8,909 nt of DNA from Thermoleophilia bacterium (lineage in GTDB: Bacteria > Actinomycetota > Thermoleophilia > RBG-16-64-13). A model generated the notes under the pieces. The model was not told the DNA's origin and made no database searches. It saw nothing but the letters and a program-made list of their open reading frames with translations. Positions 7,130 to 8,909 of this stretch are shown here, one piece after another. The position numbers and the translations under genes were made by a program. Each line of letters opens with the position of its first letter. The first letter of the stretch is position 1. The stretch is from contig JAFGIH010000460.1 of the NCBI GenBank assembly GCA_016929985.1, positions 1 through 8,909 of the forward strand. The letters are read 5' to 3'.

Positions 7130-7158
7130 TTGACTAAATGCGATTTAAGTGATAGCAT
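7130..7158 (+). promoter_or_regulatory. Possible sigma70-type promoter for the second surface gene
   Basis: TTGACT at 7130-7135 and TAGCAT at 7153-7158 are separated by exactly 17 bp, in an AT-rich island (about 7126-7175) between the recombinase remnant and the gene at 7437. The -35 matches five of six bases and the -10 four of six. A start near 7165 would give a 5' leader of about 270 nt. Its place relative to the remnant mirrors the AT-rich island at 268-316. Confidence 0.4.
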
Positions 7159-7260
7159 TCTCTTGTGTATGGTGCGTTACGCTGGGAACGTGGCTGGGGG
7201 CACCGCGCGTCCGGGTGAGGCGGGAGTGGCATCTTGGGGGAGCGTCTCTCTCGTCGTGGT

Positions 7261-7287
7261 GCGCCTGCAACCGTCCGCGGCAGGTGC
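7261..7287 (+). promoter_or_regulatory. Leader hairpin, first of two
   Basis: GCGCCTGC (7261-7268) pairs with GCAGGTGC (7280-7287) over 8 bp with one G-U wobble and an 11-nt loop. It lies in the untranslated leader of the gene at 7437. No known RNA family was recognised. Confidence 0.3.
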
Positions 7288-7327
7288 GACGCCATCTGGT
7301 AAGGGCAGGACTATCAAGGTGGCGAGG

Positions 7328-7367
7328 CCGCCAGCGGAGCATGTCTCCGTAGGATTACAGCTGGCGG
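7328..7367 (+). promoter_or_regulatory. Leader hairpin with stacked inner stem
   Basis: CCGCCAGC (7328-7335) and GCTGGCGG (7360-7367) pair perfectly over 8 bp. Directly stacked inside is a second stem, GGAG (7336-7339) with CTCC (7345-7348), around the loop CATGT. An 11-nt strand, GTAGGATTACA, is left unpaired on the 3' side. The layout resembles a small structured regulatory RNA, but it matches no riboswitch consensus I know. It ends 69 nt before the start codon and leaves the RBS free. Confidence 0.38.
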
Positions 7368-7436
7368 ACTCCTTCAAACCCGGAAACTCACGGTCTTGAG
7401 ACAACACCGTTCGCTTCTGAACGGAGGAGGACACAG

Positions 7437-8909
7437 ATGAGGATCCTCGTTCTCGCTCTGATTGTCCTTGGGACGCTCGCCTCAGCGGCCTCAGGCGTGC
7501 CGCAGACGATGAGCTATCAAGGAATACTGCGGGACTCAGGAGGCAACGTCGTGCCGGACGGCACGTACTCCCTGACGTTCGGGATCTACAACGTCGGAAC
7601 CGGCGGCACTGCGCTGTGGCAGGAGACGCACAACGTCGCGCTGGCGGACGGGATGATCAACGTGGTCCTCGGGACCACGAACCCGCTGGACCTTCCGTTC
7701 GAGGTTCAGTACTGGCTCGGCATCGCCGTCGCAGGCGAGTCGGAGCTCACACCCAGAGTGACGTTGACTGCGGCACCCTACGCCCTGAGAGCCGCCACGG
7801 CCGATTCCCTCGCCGGGGGCGTCTCGGGGGACTCGGATTGGGTCATGAGCGGCGACGACATCTATCGGCTTGACGGGAACGTCGGCATCGGCACCTCGGT
7901 GCTCTGGAAGAAGCTCCAGATCAGCGACAGCGTCGACGGAGATGTGTCCTACGCGATCAAGCTGGAGAACCCGAGCTCCTCGGCAGGCACGGCCACCGGG
8001 ATGCTGTTCAAGGTCGGTTCGAGCAACGAGGACAGAGGGAAGGGCGCCATCGTCTACCAGCAATCCAACACATGGAACCGCGGCAAGATCCTCTTCCTGC
8101 AGAACTCCGTGGCCAATGCAAGCGAGGTGTCGCTGTCGGACGTCGCGATGACGATCGACAACAACAAGAACGTCGGCATCGGAACGACCACGCCGGGGGC
8201 GAAGCTTGAGGTGACGAGCCACATTCGAGTGACGGGCTTCTCCTGGCCGGCGACAGGCAGGGGTCTCGAACTCGCCTACAACGACGATCAGAATAAGGGC
8301 TACGTGTTCGCATACGACCGCGATCTGGGCGAGTACGGGAACCTGGCGCTGGGCGGCGGTAACGTGGGTATCGGCACGAACTACCCGTCGGAGCGGCTGC
8401 ACGTCAACGGCGTGATCTACTCGGCGAGCGGCGGGTTCAAATTCCCTGACGGGACCGTGCAGACGACGGCCAACGGTGGGTCTGGTGGCGGTCTCGTGCT
8501 GCCGTATGCCGGAACTGCCGCGACGAACGAGGCGGCCCTCTCGGCGACGAACACGGATGCCTATGGAGAGGGCGTTCAGGGGCTTCACTCGCCCACAGGC
8601 AACTATGGGTATCTCGGTACAAGCTATACGGGCGTCCTCGGATACCACGGTCCGAGTGATTGCTACGGGTACGTCGGCGCCGATGGCGCCGGCGTCCAGG
8701 GTTTCGGCTATGCGGGCGGGACCGGCGTGTACGGCAGTGCCTACACCGGGTACGGTGTCCACGGCTACGCGAACGGGGAATCCACGTCGGGCGTCTTCGG
8801 CGAAGTGAACAAGGTGTCCTCCGCGGCGGTGCTCGGCTCTAACACGGCGGCGAGCACCACAGGAAAGCTCGGGACGGACCTCGCTGGGGCCTACGGCAGC
8901 GGGAGCGCC
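7437..8909 (+). CDS. Secreted tail-fibre-like repeat protein, 5' part only
   Basis: This gene is open from ATG 7437 to the window end (491 codons, no stop), so its C-terminus is unseen. GGAGGAGG at 7423-7430 is a strong RBS 6 nt upstream. The N-terminus is a signal peptide, with a hydrophobic run to about residue 18 and a likely cut near ASA/AASG. Residues 25-118 (MSYQGILRDSGGNVVPDGTY ... TAAPYALRA) form a beta-sandwich often seen at the start of large exported proteins in FCB-type bacteria. NVGIGT motifs follow at 148, 245 and 309, two of them continued by Pro and a Leu-x-Val strand as in phage tail-fibre and S74-chaperone proteins, then FKFPDGTVQTTA at 334-345. From 379, GVxG/GYxG units recur about every 8-12 residues. 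The role is probably a surface fibre or adhesin, by inference. Whether it ends in an S74 chaperone or a sorting domain cannot be told. Confidence 0.9.
   Translation, partial: MRILVLALIVLGTLASAASGVPQTMSYQGILRDSGGNVVPDGTYSLTFGIYNVGTGGTALWQETHNVALADGMINVVLGTTNPLDLPFEVQYWLGIAVAGESELTPRVTLTAAPYALRAATADSLAGGVSGDSDWVMSGDDIYRLDGNVGIGTSVLWKKLQISDSVDGDVSYAIKLENPSSSAGTATGMLFKVGSSNEDRGKGAIVYQQSNTWNRGKILFLQNSVANASEVSLSDVAMTIDNNKNVGIGTTTPGAKLEVTSHIRVTGFSWPATGRGLELAYNDDQNKGYVFAYDRDLGEYGNLALGGGNVGIGTNYPSERLHVNGVIYSASGGFKFPDGTVQTTANGGSGGGLVLPYAGTAATNEAALSATNTDAYGEGVQGLHSPTGNYGYLGTSYTGVLGYHGPSDCYGYVGADGAGVQGFGYAGGTGVYGSAYTGYGVHGYANGESTSGVFGEVNKVSSAAVLGSNTAASTTGKLGTDLAGAYGSGSA

Noticed and set aside
6786..7133. 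Plus-strand 115-codon open frame starting MNEDLLHQTVEEV, and its shorter counterpart at 74-280
   Set aside because: Both are the antisense of the recombinase remnants, whose minus-strand reading gives recognisable recombinase residues. The similarity of the two plus-strand peptides follows from the DNA repeat.
7536..8762. A 408-codon open frame on the minus strand
   Set aside because: It lies wholly opposite the coherent exported protein starting at 7437. Its translation is rich in Arg, Val and His with no domain pattern, as expected for the antisense of GC-rich coding DNA.

Overview
The window is GC-rich DNA that looks like a metagenome-type contig from a bacterium of the FCB (Fibrobacteres-Chlorobi-Bacteroidetes) superphylum or one of its candidate phyla (Eisenbacteria, Latescibacteria or Krumholzibacteria-like). 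The main support is the C-terminus of the large protein, which carries the NHPNPFNP...SGVYFYRI signature of the FlgD-Ig-like / type IX-secretion sorting-domain family. It follows beta-helix and BACON-like modules typical of surface proteins from these groups. This placement is inferred from domain style, not from a marker gene.

Layout. (1) 1-193, minus strand: a broken C-terminal fragment of a serine site-specific recombinase, cut by the window edge. (2) 194-523: no gene; an AT-rich island with a weak promoter-like pair, then a leader whose last 50 nt can pair with the ribosome binding site. (3) 524-6331, plus strand: one 1,935-residue secreted modular protein. It has a signal peptide, two copies of a cysteine-bearing beta-sandwich domain, three right-handed beta-helices, one intact BACON-like sandwich, a second such sandwich split by a nidogen-like domain, and a C-terminal sorting domain. 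(4) 6332-6701: intergenic, with a strong GC hairpin 33 nt after the stop and a short decayed coding-like scrap on the minus strand. (5) 6702-about 7105, minus strand: a second, longer remnant of the same recombinase, with two in-frame stops. (6) 7106-7436: no gene; a promoter-like pair and a structured leader. (7) 7437-8909, plus strand: the first 491 codons of a second secreted protein with tail-fibre-like NVGIGT and glycine/tyrosine repeats, running off the window.

The notable pattern is that the same unit occurs twice: a recombinase C-terminal remnant pointing left, then an AT-rich promoter-like stretch, a 200-280 nt leader, and a large exported protein gene pointing right. Both remnants keep an almost perfect 14-16 bp hairpin with a U-rich 3' side when read on the plus strand. 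It could act as a terminator insulating each surface gene. No intact mobility gene, tRNA, rRNA or CRISPR array was seen. Neither protein has a recognisable enzyme active site; both look like cell-surface or secreted structural or adhesive proteins.
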